Shown here: positions 47,415 to 56,210 of the stretch, piece by piece
Layout of the letters: the number at the start of each line of letters is the position of its first letter
Numbering within the stretch: position 1 is the first letter of the stretch
Assembly (NCBI RefSeq): GCF_040544555.1
Contig: NZ_JBEPKD010000015.1
Location: forward strand, 1-64,000
Length of the DNA stretch: 64,000 nucleotides
Direction of reading: 5' to 3'
DNA from: Halalkalibacter oceani
Lineage (GTDB): Bacteria; Bacillota; Bacilli; Bacillales; Bacillaceae_D
Translations under genes and position numbers: made by a program
The notes under the pieces: model-generated
What the model was told of the DNA's origin: nothing
Seen by the model: only the letters and a program-made list of their open reading frames with translations
Database searches by the model: none

Positions 47415-49046
47415 ATGAAAAATTCTTTTGATAAAGCAATTAGAAATATGAAAGTTTATATCACTTACGAGGGGTTGTTTGGTTCCAAAGTTCCCATTGA
47501 AAAAATAAAACGCGATATAAATAAAATCAATCAATCGGATGCCTTGAAAGTATTGTCTTGTTTGAATTGGCTTAATGAAGATTCTAAATCTCAATTAATC
47601 CAAATCATTTGTGAACAAGCTTCGGTCAAAATGCAGGAAGAGTTTGAAATTTCATTCGATAATAGTAATATTTTATACGCCATAAAATGGTTTCTTGCTT
47701 TTGGTAATAATAAAGCACCTTCTACTGTTTCATCTGTTACTACAGCTGGTAATTTTGTCGTTCGTGTAGTTATGATTCTACTTCAGATTTCAGATCACAT
47801 ACATTTAAGCCATGAAAATGATAGTATAGAACAAATGTATATGAAGATATCATTATTTTATAGAGATTCAAATATAGACCGTTCAATCATAAGACAAAAT
47901 CTTTTTTTTCAAAAATATGCAAAGAATAAATCATTGTTTGAACCAAATGAATATATGGATATCAATAACGACTTTTATCAATATTACGGTTATAAAATTG
48001 ATGACTATGTTAATGTTCTTCTAGCTGCAGGACATAGTGGTAAGCTAAAGAATAGTTTGAAAGACTTATTCAATTTTTATCAACAAGGAATAAAACTAGA
48101 TTCATATTTCTCCAAATTACGCAATTCAGATTTATCTTCAAAAATTCTGGCCGATATTGTTGTAGATCCAAAATTATATAAAGATAAAGCGATTCAAACA
48201 ATCGATAACGCATTTGATAATGAATACTTAATAACCAGTCCTTTTTTTAAAATTGACGATAGAGCGTTTATGTTTTCTAACGAAATTCACAACCAGTCAA
48301 TTTTTGATGGTTTATATTTCAAATTGATAAAATGTTATGAACACGACAAAAAATTAACAAATAAATTTTTCACTTTTTTTGGTAGATTATTTGAAATTTA
48401 TATTGCTGATACATTGAAAAACAGTGTAAGTGATTCAAAGTTATCTTATGAATACATAGATGAATTTTATTATGATAAAGATAATAAGCGTTCATCTGAT
48501 GCATATATCAAACTTGGCAAATCTTTATTGATTATTGAAGCAAAAAGCGGGAAAATCCCTAAACAATCAAAAACCAAACCATCAACTGAAACTATTAGAA
48601 AGGACTTTTCTCGACTTTTCTTTAATCCAAACAAACAAGCCTTTGATACATTCAAAGCACTTAGGGAAAGGGGCTATTTTATTGATATAAAAAAAGTCTT
48701 TATTTTATCTTCAACATACAATACTCTTTCAAAAACACCAACTTTTTATGAAGAGATATTTACTAATGACTTGCAATCTGTATTTACAAGCCCAGTAAAA
48801 TTTGTGGATCAAATTGGAATTAATGACTTAGAATGCCTAGCATACTTTTTCCAATCCCAGGAAAAAAGTGTATTTAGATCGTTGGAAAACAAAAAGAATA
48901 CAGACCCATTTAGCTCTTATGTGCAGTATTACTATAATCATTATGGAGAGTACCGAAGAACCAATTATCATGATTCAACTCTTAAACAAGCCTTTGTTGA
49001 GATGGGTAAGTTCTTCGGCATACCTAAAGAAAGAGAGCTAAGTTAG
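47415..49046 (+). CDS. Unknown protein with PD-(D/E)XK-type nuclease motif
   Basis: A 543-residue, AT-rich protein on the forward strand between leftward phage genes. Residues 355-380 read SSDAYIKLGKSLLIIEAKSG: an Asp (362) followed after 13 residues by EAK (375-377), the PD-(D/E)XK nuclease pattern, with a helix holding FFGRLFEIYIADTL before it. The N-terminal 330 residues are helical with no known domain. GGAGG lies six bases before ATG 47415 and a terminator follows, so it is a complete independent unit, typical of defence cargo in prophages. Defence is an inference. Confidence 0.65.
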   Translation: MKNSFDKAIRNMKVYITYEGLFGSKVPIEKIKRDINKINQSDALKVLSCLNWLNEDSKSQLIQIICEQASVKMQEEFEISFDNSNILYAIKWFLAFGNNKAPSTVSSVTTAGNFVVRVVMILLQISDHIHLSHENDSIEQMYMKISLFYRDSNIDRSIIRQNLFFQKYAKNKSLFEPNEYMDINNDFYQYYGYKIDDYVNVLLAAGHSGKLKNSLKDLFNFYQQGIKLDSYFSKLRNSDLSSKILADIVVDPKLYKDKAIQTIDNAFDNEYLITSPFFKIDDRAFMFSNEIHNQSIFDGLYFKLIKCYEHDKKLTNKFFTFFGRLFEIYIADTLKNSVSDSKLSYEYIDEFYYDKDNKRSSDAYIKLGKSLLIIEAKSGKIPKQSKTKPSTETIRKDFSRLFFNPNKQAFDTFKALRERGYFIDIKKVFILSSTYNTLSKTPTFYEEIFTNDLQSVFTSPVKFVDQIGINDLECLAYFFQSQEKSVFRSLENKKNTDPFSSYVQYYYNHYGEYRRTNYHDSTLKQAFVEMGKFFGIPKERELS

Positions 49047-49056
49047 CTCTCTCTTT
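49029..49056. terminator. Terminator of the nuclease-like gene
   Basis: AAGAGAGCTAA-GTT-AGCTCTCTCTTTT, overlapping the stop codon; also serves the convergent ArpU gene. Confidence 0.8.
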
Positions 49057-49502
49057 TAGGCATTTATTGTCACTGCAACATTTAAATTAAGGGCCAATTT
49101 ATAAAATGCTTTCCAACGAATTTTATCATAGGTTTTTTGACTAATAGGCGGTTGAAATTCAAAACAATAAACCTTATGGTCAGTCTTATACTCTGCATCG
49201 CTTACCATATAACGGTTCTCGATCAAAAATCTTTCCATTGGAGGTAGTTTTTTAACCGCCCTTTCTATCCGCTCGCAAAACTGCCGCCTGTACTCCTGTT
49301 GATCCGCGTTATAAATAGCCACCTGTGCCGTCTGATCGCTTCTCTCATTAGTTGGGCCGTGGAACCTTTCCTCGCTACTTGCCGTTATGTTTGCCTCCCT
49401 TTCTTCGTAAGAAAGATATTTAAACAAGCGATACTTTTCAAGGGCGATTTCAACGGCCTCTTTGGTTCTTGTTCTATCCAGTTCCGGCAAGTTAAAGCTC
49501 AT
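49056..49502 (-). CDS. ArpU-family late transcription regulator
   Basis: A 148-residue protein: FNLPELDRTRTKEAVEIALE, KLPPMERFLIENRYM and a C-terminal sigma-like HTH (ISQKTYDKIRWKAFYKLALN). This is the ArpU/RinA-like group that switches on phage late genes. The ATG at 49502 follows GGGGTGTGATG. The likely target is the promoter region of the late operon near the repeat array at 45.3 kb. Confidence 0.82.
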   Translation of the reverse strand: MSFNLPELDRTRTKEAVEIALEKYRLFKYLSYEEREANITASSEERFHGPTNERSDQTAQVAIYNADQQEYRRQFCERIERAVKKLPPMERFLIENRYMVSDAEYKTDHKVYCFEFQPPISQKTYDKIRWKAFYKLALNLNVAVTINA

Positions 49503-49698
49503 TTGCATCACACCCCATCATCATTAAACAAAAAATGTTGCTGTCATAGTTCCCATTGCTGCAATTAATATGCAACTTTATTGTAATCTCTCTCTATATC
49601 TCTGTCTCCCATGGCCCCAAGCCAAAGAGCAGAATCAATAAAATAAAAAGATTTGAAAAGTTGTTAGCATGTGAGGCCTCCTTTGATATACGGTCGTG

Positions 49699-49761
49699 CT
49701 ATTCATCAAATTTCACGTAAGAAGCTCTGTATTCTGCTATTTCTCCATTGATTTTTACCAA
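49699..49761 (-). CDS. Possible 20-residue peptide
   Basis: TTG start after AAGGGTGGTAGCA; MVKINGEIAEYRASYVKFDE. It lies in the 281-base gap between the ArpU gene and the 49,793 gene, where nothing else is seen. Confidence 0.3.
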   Translation of the reverse strand: MVKINGEIAEYRASYVKFDE

Positions 49762-49792
49762 TGCTACCACCCTTATATGCTTAATGATCAGA

Positions 49793-50035
49793 TTACTTTT
49801 TATCTTCTAACGCTTTTTTCGCTTCCCAATAGCCTAAACCGAGTCCAGGAGTAGCAATTCTTTTTAGCGTTTTTTCATACCGGATGGCCTTTTCTGCTTG
49901 ATGTATAAGCCACTGACGTTCCTCAACATCTTTTTCAAAAGCCTCTAAATCTTCACTCGGGATAACTCCGTCATGCATTTTTATCCATTCTTGGAGTTCT
50001 TTCTTAGCCTTATGGATACGTTCTTCATATGTCAT
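49793..50035 (-). CDS. Small helical phage protein
   Basis: An 80-residue, highly charged helical protein (MTYEERIHKAKKELQEWIKM ... YWEAKKALEDKK). No known domain. Early-operon end. Confidence 0.6.
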   Translation of the reverse strand: MTYEERIHKAKKELQEWIKMHDGVIPSEDLEAFEKDVEERQWLIHQAEKAIRYEKTLKRIATPGLGLGYWEAKKALEDKK

Positions 50036-50129
50036 TTTCTCTCACTTCCTTTTACGAGGTTTCAGCTTTTGCATAGTCTTCTCAATGTGGTAGAATATAG
50101 TAAATTAATAAACTGAAAGGATGAACACA

Positions 50130-50384
50130 TTGAATAAAAAAGATATTATGGTCACTATATTAATTGAGGCTAGTAAATTAACTAAAGATATCGCATCCGA
50201 TCAGTTCTATTCTAAAGGCCCATTTGAAAATTATGATCAAAATACTGTTATTGAGGTAATAGCTCAACTTAAAGAAGATAACCTCCTCGTTGCTCACGTC
50301 GAAGATGTTTATTATGGAAATACTTCTTATGTTATTAGTGGTATAACAAACAAGGGAGTTCAGTTCCTTGAATCAAGTAAGTGA
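50130..50384 (+). CDS. YjcQ-like winged-helix protein
   Basis: An 84-residue protein resembling YjcQ/DUF2513-type phage proteins: NTVIEVIAQLKEDNLLVAHV and ITNKGVQFLESS form a small winged helix. TTG at 50130 lies nine bases after AAAGG; ATG at 50121 is the alternative. Forward strand, so probably expressed separately from the early genes. Confidence 0.6.
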   Translation: MNKKDIMVTILIEASKLTKDIASDQFYSKGPFENYDQNTVIEVIAQLKEDNLLVAHVEDVYYGNTSYVISGITNKGVQFLESSK

Positions 50385-50501
50385 CAACTCCTTACTTCCG
50401 AAACCTTTAGTGCTACCTACCACTTTGTTTTATCCCTCTACATAACTAACCAAATTAAGTTAAAGCCTGCATGTGGACAAGCGCCCACATGCAAATTTGT
50501 C

Positions 50502-50529
50502 GAGGGGCTGCTACTGGCGAGCGGCCCCT
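50502..50529 (+). terminator. Terminator in the 50.4-50.5 kb gap
   Basis: AGGGGCTGC pairs with GCGGCCCCT, then TTTTGCG. Another hairpin, GCATGTGG / CCCACATGC, lies at 50,468-50,492. Confidence 0.6.
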
Positions 50530-50535
50530 TTTGCG

Positions 50536-51078
50536 TTAGAACGGCAATTCATCGTCATTAGGTACATCCACTTTCGTTTCCTCTGCTGCAGCGGCAACCG
50601 TCTCCTTTTCCTCAACTTCCTTTTCCTTTTTCTTGTCCTTGATCTCTGTTACGTTGCCGCCGAGATCAACAGCATACTCAATCCCTTCATGATCGTTTTT
50701 CTTAGCCTCTTCATCCTCTAACAAGCTGGCCTGTGCTGGCTCAATAGTCAAGGTGACGTTTTGACCGGCCTTGCGATAAAGATCAATAGCCTTGTCGCTG
50801 CTGTCACCCTTGAGATTCAGGTCTAGGACAACCTTTTTGCTGTCCTTGTTGGCTTTTGACAGCTCTGCCGTGACTGGGCCGCACTCGCAGCCGGCTACTT
50901 CGATGTTGACCATTTCGCCAACAAGCGCATAGACGTTTTGTGGGAGAATGATCTTGGTTGGATTGCCGTTATCATCTACCGGATCATCCTCACTGCCCCG
51001 ATATTCAAATTTAAGAACATCTTTTTTGTCGTCTCTCTGCATCTTTTTGAAAAGAACACTTAATTCAGTTTTTTGCAT
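50536..51078 (-). CDS. Phage protein with SSB-like C-terminal tail
   Basis: A 180-residue protein. The N-terminal 115 residues are beta-rich (DVLKFEYRGSEDDPVDDNGN, VYALVGEMVNIEVAGCECGP) with no recognised OB signature; then a charged Ala/Glu linker and the final residues VPNDDELPF, the tip used by single-strand-binding proteins to recruit DNA-repair partners. In a replication operon this suggests an SSB substitute. It is inferred from the tail only. Confidence 0.6.
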   Translation of the reverse strand: MQKTELSVLFKKMQRDDKKDVLKFEYRGSEDDPVDDNGNPTKIILPQNVYALVGEMVNIEVAGCECGPVTAELSKANKDSKKVVLDLNLKGDSSDKAIDLYRKAGQNVTLTIEPAQASLLEDEEAKKNDHEGIEYAVDLGGNVTEIKDKKKEKEVEEKETVAAAAEETKVDVPNDDELPF

Positions 51079-51137
51079 GGTTTTTCGCTCCCTTAATTTC
51101 AGATATGGTTTTAAGCTCCTGTGAGGCTGATATGACG

Positions 51138-51321
51138 TTAAACTGTTAACTTTGATTCAATGTATTTCTCAATCAGTTTCACGTCGAGAATAAGCTCAGA
51201 GAGCGTCGTAGCTGTTGAATGTTTCCTTGCCTTCGCTGTTCTTCACTCCGCTATATTCCTTGATCTGATATGATAGGTTGTCAGATTCAAGGTAGAGGTT
51301 TCCCTCAATTTGAACTTTCAT
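51138..51321 (-). pseudogene. Early phage gene interrupted by a frameshift
   Basis: MKVQIEGNLYLESDNLSYQI-KEYSGVKNSEGKE runs from ATG 51321 (GGAGGCAAAACC upstream) but stops at 51,196. A second frame continues KHSTATTLSELILDVKLIEK-YIESKLTV to 51,138. The two parts together look like one ordinary short early protein, so a one-base change probably broke it near 51,215. It could also be two tiny genes. Confidence 0.45.
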
Positions 51322-51365
51322 GGTTTTGCCTCCGATATCTTAGACTCATACGTTTTCCCCGATAC

Positions 51366-51548
51366 TTAATCTCTCGCATTGATTCTGTTCTCCTCATTGA
51401 TCCTGCTATTCAATTGCGATTTCTCTCTAAACAATTCAAAATCCAAGCCCGCCAATACCTGCAATCCAATAACGAAAATGTATACCCAACTGACCTCAAC
51501 TGCAAAAATTACAGGCATTGCCAATACAAAAGCTATCAGCATTCTCAT
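51366..51548 (-). CDS. Small membrane protein
   Basis: A 60-residue protein with two hydrophobic helices (MLIAFVLAMPVIFAVEVSWV, YIFVIGLQVLAGLDF) and a polar tail. GGAGGGTGAAGA precedes the ATG. Function unknown. Confidence 0.6.
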   Translation of the reverse strand: MRMLIAFVLAMPVIFAVEVSWVYIFVIGLQVLAGLDFELFREKSQLNSRINEENRINARD

Positions 51549-51551
51549 TCT

Positions 51552-51764
51552 TCACCCTCCAAAGCCAAAAATTTTCACCACTGTCTTTACCGCAAGATCA
51601 CTGGCTTCCTGAGGAGTGATGTCATTGCGCTTGTTATAGTGTTTGTAATATTCGCAAGTGGCAGTTACTACTTCGGGAGCAATTGAAACTAAAACAGGGA
51701 TTACCTTCTTTATTTCATCCCGTACCATTTCCAGTTCGATTGGACTCATGCCATTGAATTTCAT
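51552..51764 (-). CDS. Small phage protein, 70 residues
   Basis: MKFNGMSPIELEMVRDEIKK-VIPVLVSIAPEVVTATCEYY; helical, soluble. GGAGGTCAAATC before ATG. Overlaps the upstream gene by four bases. Confidence 0.6.
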   Translation of the reverse strand: MKFNGMSPIELEMVRDEIKKVIPVLVSIAPEVVTATCEYYKHYNKRNDITPQEASDLAVKTVVKIFGFGG

Positions 51765-52600
51765 GATTTGACCTCCAACCCGTCAGGCAAGTGCAACTTA
51801 AGCGCGGCCGCCATGACTAAGTATTTTTGTTTGTAGGAGCTGTCATTTGCCTTTTCTTCAACCTTCTCTCGCAGGAAATCAAGATTACGCTCGGCAACTG
51901 ATAAGTCATTTTGCAGGTCGCGTTTTTGTAGAACTAGCTCATCAAATGCAGTTTTTGTTTGCTCAAGCTCACGCTTGATTTTCAGGAATTCAGCGGCTGC
52001 TTGTGAGTTTTCATTCAGGAGCTTTTCATGCGTTTGCTCCAAGGCTTGGTGCTTTTGAGTCAGTTCATTAAATTCGTCTTTCATCTTATTGAGTTGATTT
52101 CTTAGTTCGACCTCAGCATTATTCGCCTGTTCTGCTGGCTTTTTGGACTCTGGCCTTTCAACTGTTTGGGCTTGGCTTTTTTGTTTGTTCTTGCTGACAG
52201 TACCTCGATAGCCCAGCAGCCCCCATTTTTCTTTAATTGACGAGAACCGAGAAGTATTTAATTTATAGGCCTTAATTATCTCTGCATCGGTAATCCCTTC
52301 ATCTTTCAACATTTTGTACTTATCTTTTGTTAGTCCGTTGACCTCCTCCGGTGTCTTTGAAATTCTGGCTGCTGGCTTCATCTGTTTTACCTCCTTGGGG
52401 TTTTTGCTTAATTTAGGCTCTTTCCGTCGTTCTTGTGTATCTTTCAACAGTAGATCGCCATAATGCCGCAACTTCTCGCCTTGTTTGCAGTTATCACATT
52501 CCTGCAATTCGCACGGACGGCAATATTTAAATTGAATTTCAGCAATTTTGGTAGAAATCTCACGTCTAAACTGCTTGTTTCGCTGATCTCGGTGACTCAT
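51761..52600 (-). CDS. Zinc-finger, helix-turn-helix and coiled-coil phage protein
   Basis: A 279-residue protein. CRPCELQECDNCKQ near residue 27 is a zinc-binding Cys cluster; KMLKDEGITDAEIIKAYKLN (about 95-115) resembles a helix-turn-helix; residues 150-260 are a long coiled coil. Common in Bacillus phage early operons beside RuvC-like genes. Function unknown. Confidence 0.65.
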   Translation of the reverse strand: MSHRDQRNKQFRREISTKIAEIQFKYCRPCELQECDNCKQGEKLRHYGDLLLKDTQERRKEPKLSKNPKEVKQMKPAARISKTPEEVNGLTKDKYKMLKDEGITDAEIIKAYKLNTSRFSSIKEKWGLLGYRGTVSKNKQKSQAQTVERPESKKPAEQANNAEVELRNQLNKMKDEFNELTQKHQALEQTHEKLLNENSQAAAEFLKIKRELEQTKTAFDELVLQKRDLQNDLSVAERNLDFLREKVEEKANDSSYKQKYLVMAAALKLHLPDGLEVKS

Positions 52601-53160
52601 CGTTTATCACCTCGCTTTGCTTTGCGCTTGGCCTTTGGTTTTTTAGCGGCAGCTGGATTGATAATCATGTCAATGACTTCCTTTTGATAGTCGGTAAGTG
52701 AAAACGTAAGCTGCTCCCTATTGCGGATCGAAAACATGATCCTAGCTAAAACATAAGCATCTAAAACGTTGTCGCTCGGATGGCTGTAACCCCAATTCTC
52801 GGCTATCGGTCCCGGCATCTCTGCTTTTGCCGTATTTCCACTGCCCGTAGCAAATTTTTTAAGCTGCCCTGGCGTGATCTCGGTATATGAATGATTCCTG
52901 CTGTACATCGCTATCCGAATTGCATAACCAAGGCCGAATTGAAATCCGATCCCGCGGCCTTGGCTGTTGTAGCTGAATCCCTCAATACCAATCACATCGC
53001 CGGGCTTTATATGTTGTACAACCTCCTGGACTAACGTTGTAATGCGCTTTGGGTCTTTGTCGCCGATTCCTGTTAGTTCCTTAGCTCTTAGGACTTCGCC
53101 TGCTCCACTTAGAGCGACAAAACCCGTCTTAGTGGAGGGATCGATTCCTACATAACGCAT
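52597..53160 (-). CDS. RuvC-like Holliday junction resolvase
   Basis: A 187-residue RNase H-fold nuclease. MRYVGIDPSTKTGFVAL (first Asp), DVIGIEGFSYNSQ (Glu), LKKFATGSGNTAKAEM and SDNVLDAYVLAR (last Asp pair) match phage RuvC-type resolvases. It resolves branched DNA before packaging. ATG 53160 follows AAAGGGGAAAGATT. Basic C-terminus (KKPKAKRKAKR). Confidence 0.85.
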   Translation of the reverse strand: MRYVGIDPSTKTGFVALSGAGEVLRAKELTGIGDKDPKRITTLVQEVVQHIKPGDVIGIEGFSYNSQGRGIGFQFGLGYAIRIAMYSRNHSYTEITPGQLKKFATGSGNTAKAEMPGPIAENWGYSHPSDNVLDAYVLARIMFSIRNREQLTFSLTDYQKEVIDMIINPAAAKKPKAKRKAKRGDKR

Positions 53161-53278
53161 AATCTTTCCCCTTTCTCCGCTGTAGATCTCTCGCCGCCTC
53201 ATACCGATCTGACAGCCTCACCGTGCGGTCATTTGCTATTTGATAGAGTTGTTGGCTAGTAGCTTCTGAGTAGTCCAT
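53129..53278 (-). CDS. Small phage protein, 49 residues
   Basis: MDYSEATSQQLYQIANDRTV-RLSDRYEAARDLQRRKGKDY: one helix pair. GAGGTGTGAC lies before the ATG. Overlaps the start of the resolvase gene by 32 bases. Confidence 0.55.
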   Translation of the reverse strand: MDYSEATSQQLYQIANDRTVRLSDRYEAARDLQRRKGKDYALCRNRSLH

Positions 53279-53286
53279 GTCACACC

Positions 53287-53532
53287 TCAATCCAGCCAGC
53301 CACTAAGATCAAGCTTCTTCTCCTGCGGCTCCTGTTTTTCTTCTTCTAAAGACGGGTACTCTAACCCCTTATAAAACCGATCATTGTAGTCTTGGACTGC
53401 TGCTGCTGTTCGCTCGTAAATTGCCCTTGTTTTTTCATCTTTGATAACCGGCTCCAAAGGATGCCCCGCCATTTCGACCATCCATTTGAGTGCTTTCTCC
53501 TTTTGTTCAGGGGTTTCGATTCGCTTCATCAT
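53287..53532 (-). CDS. Phage protein, 81 residues
   Basis: MMKRIETPEQKEKALKWMVE ... KKLDLSGWLD; soluble and helical. Overlaps the dnaB stop by four bases, so translation is coupled. It has no known motif. Confidence 0.6.
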   Translation of the reverse strand: MMKRIETPEQKEKALKWMVEMAGHPLEPVIKDEKTRAIYERTAAAVQDYNDRFYKGLEYPSLEEEKQEPQEKKLDLSGWLD

Positions 53533-54815
53533 TCATACAACTCCCTAAACCTTTGGAGATAGCCGCGGAAAAATAGCCGGAATTCGTTGATACCAATATT
53601 TCGACCCTTCGCAATAAATTGCTGGACTATCTTACCGCCGCGCATTACATCGTCAGGCTTCTCCCAAAGGAATTCAACGACATCAGCGTCCTGCTCGATG
53701 CTTCCTGATTCCTTTAGATCAGCCAGTGTAGGCTTTTTCTTCTGTTCCGACTCCCGGGTCATTTGTGACAACAACATAAAGGGACAATCCATATCTTTGG
53801 CGATGTTTTTTGCAGCTCTCGTTACATTCCCAATTGCTTGAGATCGACTCTCGCCTTTTTTCTGCGGTATATCCATGATCTGTAGATAGTCAACCGCAAC
53901 GAGGTCAATCTTGCCGTATCTGCGCTTAAATTGGCGGGAAATAGATCGTACCTCCTGGATATTAACGCCAGCTGCATCGCGCACGAACAGCGGCTTTTTT
54001 TCGAGTTTTTCGTACATGGCCCTCACAACCTCAATTTCAAAGTCATCAAGTTGTTTTTGGTTGATCTTAGGAAATTTGATTTCTGTCGCGCTCGCAATCA
54101 TACGGTCGATGATTTGGTATTTAGACATTTCTTGAGACCACAGTAGGACGACGCCGCAATCCGGATTATCTAAAATGTTCCTGATACGTTGCAAGAGCAG
54201 TGCCGTTTTCCCCATCGACGGGCGTCCGGCAGATATAAACAGATCAGTGCGCCCTAAACCGTTTGACCACTCATCAAATTGTCCGAATCCCGTTTTTATG
54301 CGACTTACAGGCGTTGTCAGATGTTTGAAATAGCCCTCTTTAATCTGCGAAAGGCTTTCCATTTCTCCACTGTTCTGCGGCCTGATCCGTTCGGCTGCTG
54401 ACTCCACTGCGGCAAAATACTCTTCGTCTGTGTCGAAGCTTTCTCCGGACAACCTTTCAATCTCCCGAGCCAGTTCCACTCCACGCCGCCTCACGGCCTT
54501 TGATCGGACGATTTTTGCATAGTAGGCCGCGTTTGAAGTGGTAGGAACAGAGTCGATCAGTTTGGACAAATACTCGACGCCGCCCATTTCGTCGACCTGA
54601 CCGAATTTGTGAAACTCTCCAACAACCGTCATGAGGTCAATTGGTTTGTTCTGCTCATCCAAATACTTGATAACGTTGTAAAGTTGTTGATGCTTTTTGC
54701 TGGAAAAGTCGCGTTCCTCTAAAAATAAGATGTCGTCCAGGACGTTAGAGTCCAAGAGGATAGCTCCCAGCACTGATTGCTCTGCTGAAATGTCATTGGC
54801 CGTAATCAAATTCAT
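53529..54815 (-). CDS. dnaB: Replicative DNA helicase (DnaB)
   Basis: A 428-residue phage DnaB. N-terminal domain (SAEQSVLGAILLDSNVLDDI), linker, then RecA-like ATPase with SAGRPSMGKTALLLQRI (Walker A), LVAVDYLQIMDIP (Walker B) and SGSIEQDADVVEFLW. It unwinds the fork at the phage origin. ATG 54815 follows GGCGGTGATCCAG. It overlaps the replication protein gene that should load it. Confidence 0.95.
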   Translation of the reverse strand: MNLITANDISAEQSVLGAILLDSNVLDDILFLEERDFSSKKHQQLYNVIKYLDEQNKPIDLMTVVGEFHKFGQVDEMGGVEYLSKLIDSVPTTSNAAYYAKIVRSKAVRRRGVELAREIERLSGESFDTDEEYFAAVESAAERIRPQNSGEMESLSQIKEGYFKHLTTPVSRIKTGFGQFDEWSNGLGRTDLFISAGRPSMGKTALLLQRIRNILDNPDCGVVLLWSQEMSKYQIIDRMIASATEIKFPKINQKQLDDFEIEVVRAMYEKLEKKPLFVRDAAGVNIQEVRSISRQFKRRYGKIDLVAVDYLQIMDIPQKKGESRSQAIGNVTRAAKNIAKDMDCPFMLLSQMTRESEQKKKPTLADLKESGSIEQDADVVEFLWEKPDDVMRGGKIVQQFIAKGRNIGINEFRLFFRGYLQRFRELYE

Positions 54816-55584
54816 CTGGATCACCGCCTTGCGCTATCCATTTATTTAAGGCTATCTCATAATCTCTGTTATCAGTTTGATAGTGAGACGGGTGTTTTTT
54901 CTGTTGTTGCCCCTGTTCCTCGGCTTTCATTTTGATCGCCAGCTCCGCAAACTTCTCTCGAAACTTCTTGGCTGACAGTACGTTAGTGCGCCAAAATGTA
55001 TGAGAGGTTGTCCACCGCATGACATCGGAGATCAGCTTTTTGTCATCGACACCATCCAACTCAACGAGCTTGCGAAAGTCGTCAGCCCAGCTTTGTAAAT
55101 TCGCTTTGCGTGTCAAATGTTCAACGCCAGCATCCTTTGCAACGGCCGTAACGAGTTTCCAAAAGTGTGCGGCCATCTTGTAATAAGTGTTGTCCTCATC
55201 GTATTTCTTAGGCTTTTTCGACACCGGTTTTCCCTCCTTTTTGGGAGCAGCTGCCTTTTCCCCTTCTTCTGGATCACGCAGCCACTCCTCATAATTTTTA
55301 TTAAATCCAATAATCCTTGTATTGCGCGGCCCTGTCTTAGCACTCAATATTCGCATGGCGATTAGTACCGCTATCTCTCTTTTCACTTGGTTCTTATGCG
55401 CTCCTATCTTTTTGCCAAGATAGGAGGTTGACAAGACATGCTCTTTCCGTTGGAAGCCATATGTATGGCGCCATACGGCCATTACCAGTCGGAATTGAGT
55501 GCCATTTAAGGGAAGCTGCATGATACAATCCAGTATCTCGTTGGCAATCCGTGTATGCCCTCTCTCCAATTGTGGATTTGCCAT
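54793..55584 (-). CDS. Phage replication initiation protein (O-type)
   Basis: A 263-residue protein whose first 95 residues match the phage replication protein O domain (RGHTRIANEILDCIMQLPLN, FRLVMAVWRHTYGFQRKEH), a winged helix that binds the origin. The C-terminal half probably contacts DnaB. The origin is often inside such genes; no clear iterons are seen here. Confidence 0.85.
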   Translation of the reverse strand: MANPQLERGHTRIANEILDCIMQLPLNGTQFRLVMAVWRHTYGFQRKEHVLSTSYLGKKIGAHKNQVKREIAVLIAMRILSAKTGPRNTRIIGFNKNYEEWLRDPEEGEKAAAPKKEGKPVSKKPKKYDEDNTYYKMAAHFWKLVTAVAKDAGVEHLTRKANLQSWADDFRKLVELDGVDDKKLISDVMRWTTSHTFWRTNVLSAKKFREKFAELAIKMKAEEQGQQQKKHPSHYQTDNRDYEIALNKWIAQGGDPDEFDYGQ

Positions 55585-55598
55585 GAGCTATCATCCGT

Positions 55599-56210
55599 TC
55601 ATGTTTGTTGTTTGTTTTCTTCGCTTTTTATGGCGGTTGGCTCTTTTACATATCCGTTCACAAGTGCTTTGATTAATAAATCCCCGCTAAACTCGCTTTC
55701 CTTAAAATTAAAAACGAAATCTCTTAGAGTTTTGAAGGAATCCATTTGATGCTCTTTATGGATTCCTACAATAATGCCGTAATTGGTGTAGTTGTAGTTC
55801 ATCTTTAGATCGTCGATTGCATCAACTACATTAGGCGGTAATGGCATTACATCATGGGTGAGATCGTTCGCTACTGCTCTAATCAATGACTTATTTTCAG
55901 CTTCTATCGCTTCGGCTTTCTCAATCACCTTCTCAAGGTGCTGCCTGCCTTCATCGACCGCTCTTCTGGCTTTATCGAGTTGTCTTTCATAACCTTCTTT
56001 GATTGCAGCAACTTCTGTTTCTGTGTAAGTCACTTCATCGGAGACAACAACATAGTGACTCGTATTTAGCACGGCTCCAACAATAGGTTCGTCCGTAACA
56101 ATACAACCGAGGAATCCACGTTCTGCATACAGTTCCTGAGCTTCCAGTTCCATTCCTCGATTAACGTTTTTGAAGATGCTAAGCCCTCGTTCCGTTAACT
56201 TTATTTTCAT
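55599..56210 (-). CDS. Phage protein with coiled coil
   Basis: A 203-residue protein: N-terminal domain (KIKLTERGLSIFKNVNRGME), central coiled coil (YERQLDKARRAVDEGRQHLE), C-terminal acidic part. TTGGAGGTTATCTC before ATG. Function unknown. Confidence 0.6.
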   Translation of the reverse strand: MKIKLTERGLSIFKNVNRGMELEAQELYAERGFLGCIVTDEPIVGAVLNTSHYVVVSDEVTYTETEVAAIKEGYERQLDKARRAVDEGRQHLEKVIEKAEAIEAENKSLIRAVANDLTHDVMPLPPNVVDAIDDLKMNYNYTNYGIIVGIHKEHQMDSFKTLRDFVFNFKESEFSGDLLIKALVNGYVKEPTAIKSEENKQQT

